A stretch of DNA of 5,655 nt from an uncultured Collinsella sp. (lineage in GTDB: Bacteria > Actinomycetota > Coriobacteriia > Coriobacteriales > Coriobacteriaceae). The translations under genes were made by a program, and so were the position numbers. Location of the stretch: the NCBI GenBank assembly GCA_958418185.1, contig CATZEP010000098.1, positions 1-5,655 on the forward strand, read 5' to 3'. Below the pieces are notes generated by a model that saw only the letters and a list, made by a program, of their open reading frames with translations, was not told the DNA's origin and ran no database searches. Positions 5,424-5,655 of this stretch are shown piece after piece (position 1 is the first letter of the stretch; the number at the start of each line of letters is the position of its first letter).

Positions 5424-5655
5424 TCGACCGCCGCGCCCAGCGCGATAATTCAATATCAATCTTTCGCGTGATCGCCGTTGTCTGCGCCATTTGCGTGCTG
5501 GTGTACTTTATTTTTGCCCTGGCGACTGGAATCGAGCCGATCGCGACCGTGGTCGCCTGCGCACTGCTGTGCATCTTTCTGTGCATTTTTATCTATTTGA
5601 CGCTCAATCCCGATTCGGTGCGTTCGCAGTCCACCGAAGAGACGCTCTCGGTGGC
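5420..5655 (+). CDS. Two-helix membrane protein, 3' end missing (possible sensor)
   Basis: Start of a protein cut by the window edge; 78 full codons are visible. A short basic N-terminus (MIDRRAQRDN) is followed by two hydrophobic helices at about 14-35 and 40-61 joined by a tight turn (TGIEP), then a polar stretch NPDSVRSQSTEETLSV, with the next codon (GC-) necessarily Ala. By the positive-inside rule the N-terminus and the region after helix 2 should be cytoplasmic. The stretch ETLSVA resembles the helix that precedes the GAF domain in LytS-like sensor kinases, so a membrane sensor is one possibility; a membrane partner of the glycosyltransferase is another. I do not recognise the gene with confidence. 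The start is supported by GGAGGGG five bases upstream and the ATGA overlap with the glycosyltransferase. Confidence 0.75.
   Translation, partial: MIDRRAQRDNSISIFRVIAVVCAICVLVYFIFALATGIEPIATVVACALLCIFLCIFIYLTLNPDSVRSQSTEETLSV

Overview
The window reads as chromosomal DNA of a GC-rich Gram-positive bacterium. The codon use, the gene families and the promoter-like boxes fit a gut Coriobacteriia member such as Collinsella. That assignment comes from protein resemblance recalled without a search, so it is moderate confidence only. All genes lie on the + strand and coding density is high. I see no tRNA, rRNA, insertion sequence, CRISPR array, phage gene or other mobile element, and no clear new multi-gene system.

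Layout. (1) Bases 1-893 hold the 3' part of a LytS/YehU-type sensor histidine kinase: end of a GAF-like domain, His_kinase domain and ATPase domain. (2) Bases 932-1666 hold its cognate LytTR-family response regulator, 38 bases downstream. Together they form a two-component pair of the kind that often controls cell-envelope, lysis or nutrient-uptake genes. (3) A 92-base gap contains a strong dyad overlapping a candidate promoter. (4) Bases 1759-2703 encode a zinc-dependent phospholipase C-like protein with a nearly full metal-ligand set and no signal peptide. (5) A 101-base gap holds a weak candidate promoter. (6) Bases 2805-4064 encode a UMF1/Atg22-like MFS transporter. (7) A 171-base gap carries three alternating GCAAT/ATTGC elements, a promoter-like box and a clear intrinsic terminator ending only 20 bases before the next start codon. 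(8) Bases 4236-5423 encode a GT-A (GT2-like) glycosyltransferase. It overlaps by 4 bases (ATGA) with (9) the start of a two-helix membrane protein that runs off the window at 5655.

The phospholipase-like protein, transporter and glycosyltransferase look like separate transcription units, not one pathway. The glycosyltransferase and the last membrane protein are translationally coupled and probably work or are expressed together. The last protein's visible end resembles the linker before the GAF domain of LytS-like sensors, so the window may be bracketed by two related sensor genes; this is only a guess from 78 residues.

The most interesting non-coding region is 4107-4235. Any promoter for the glycosyltransferase operon must lie upstream of or inside a strong terminator, so its expression probably depends on read-through or attenuation.
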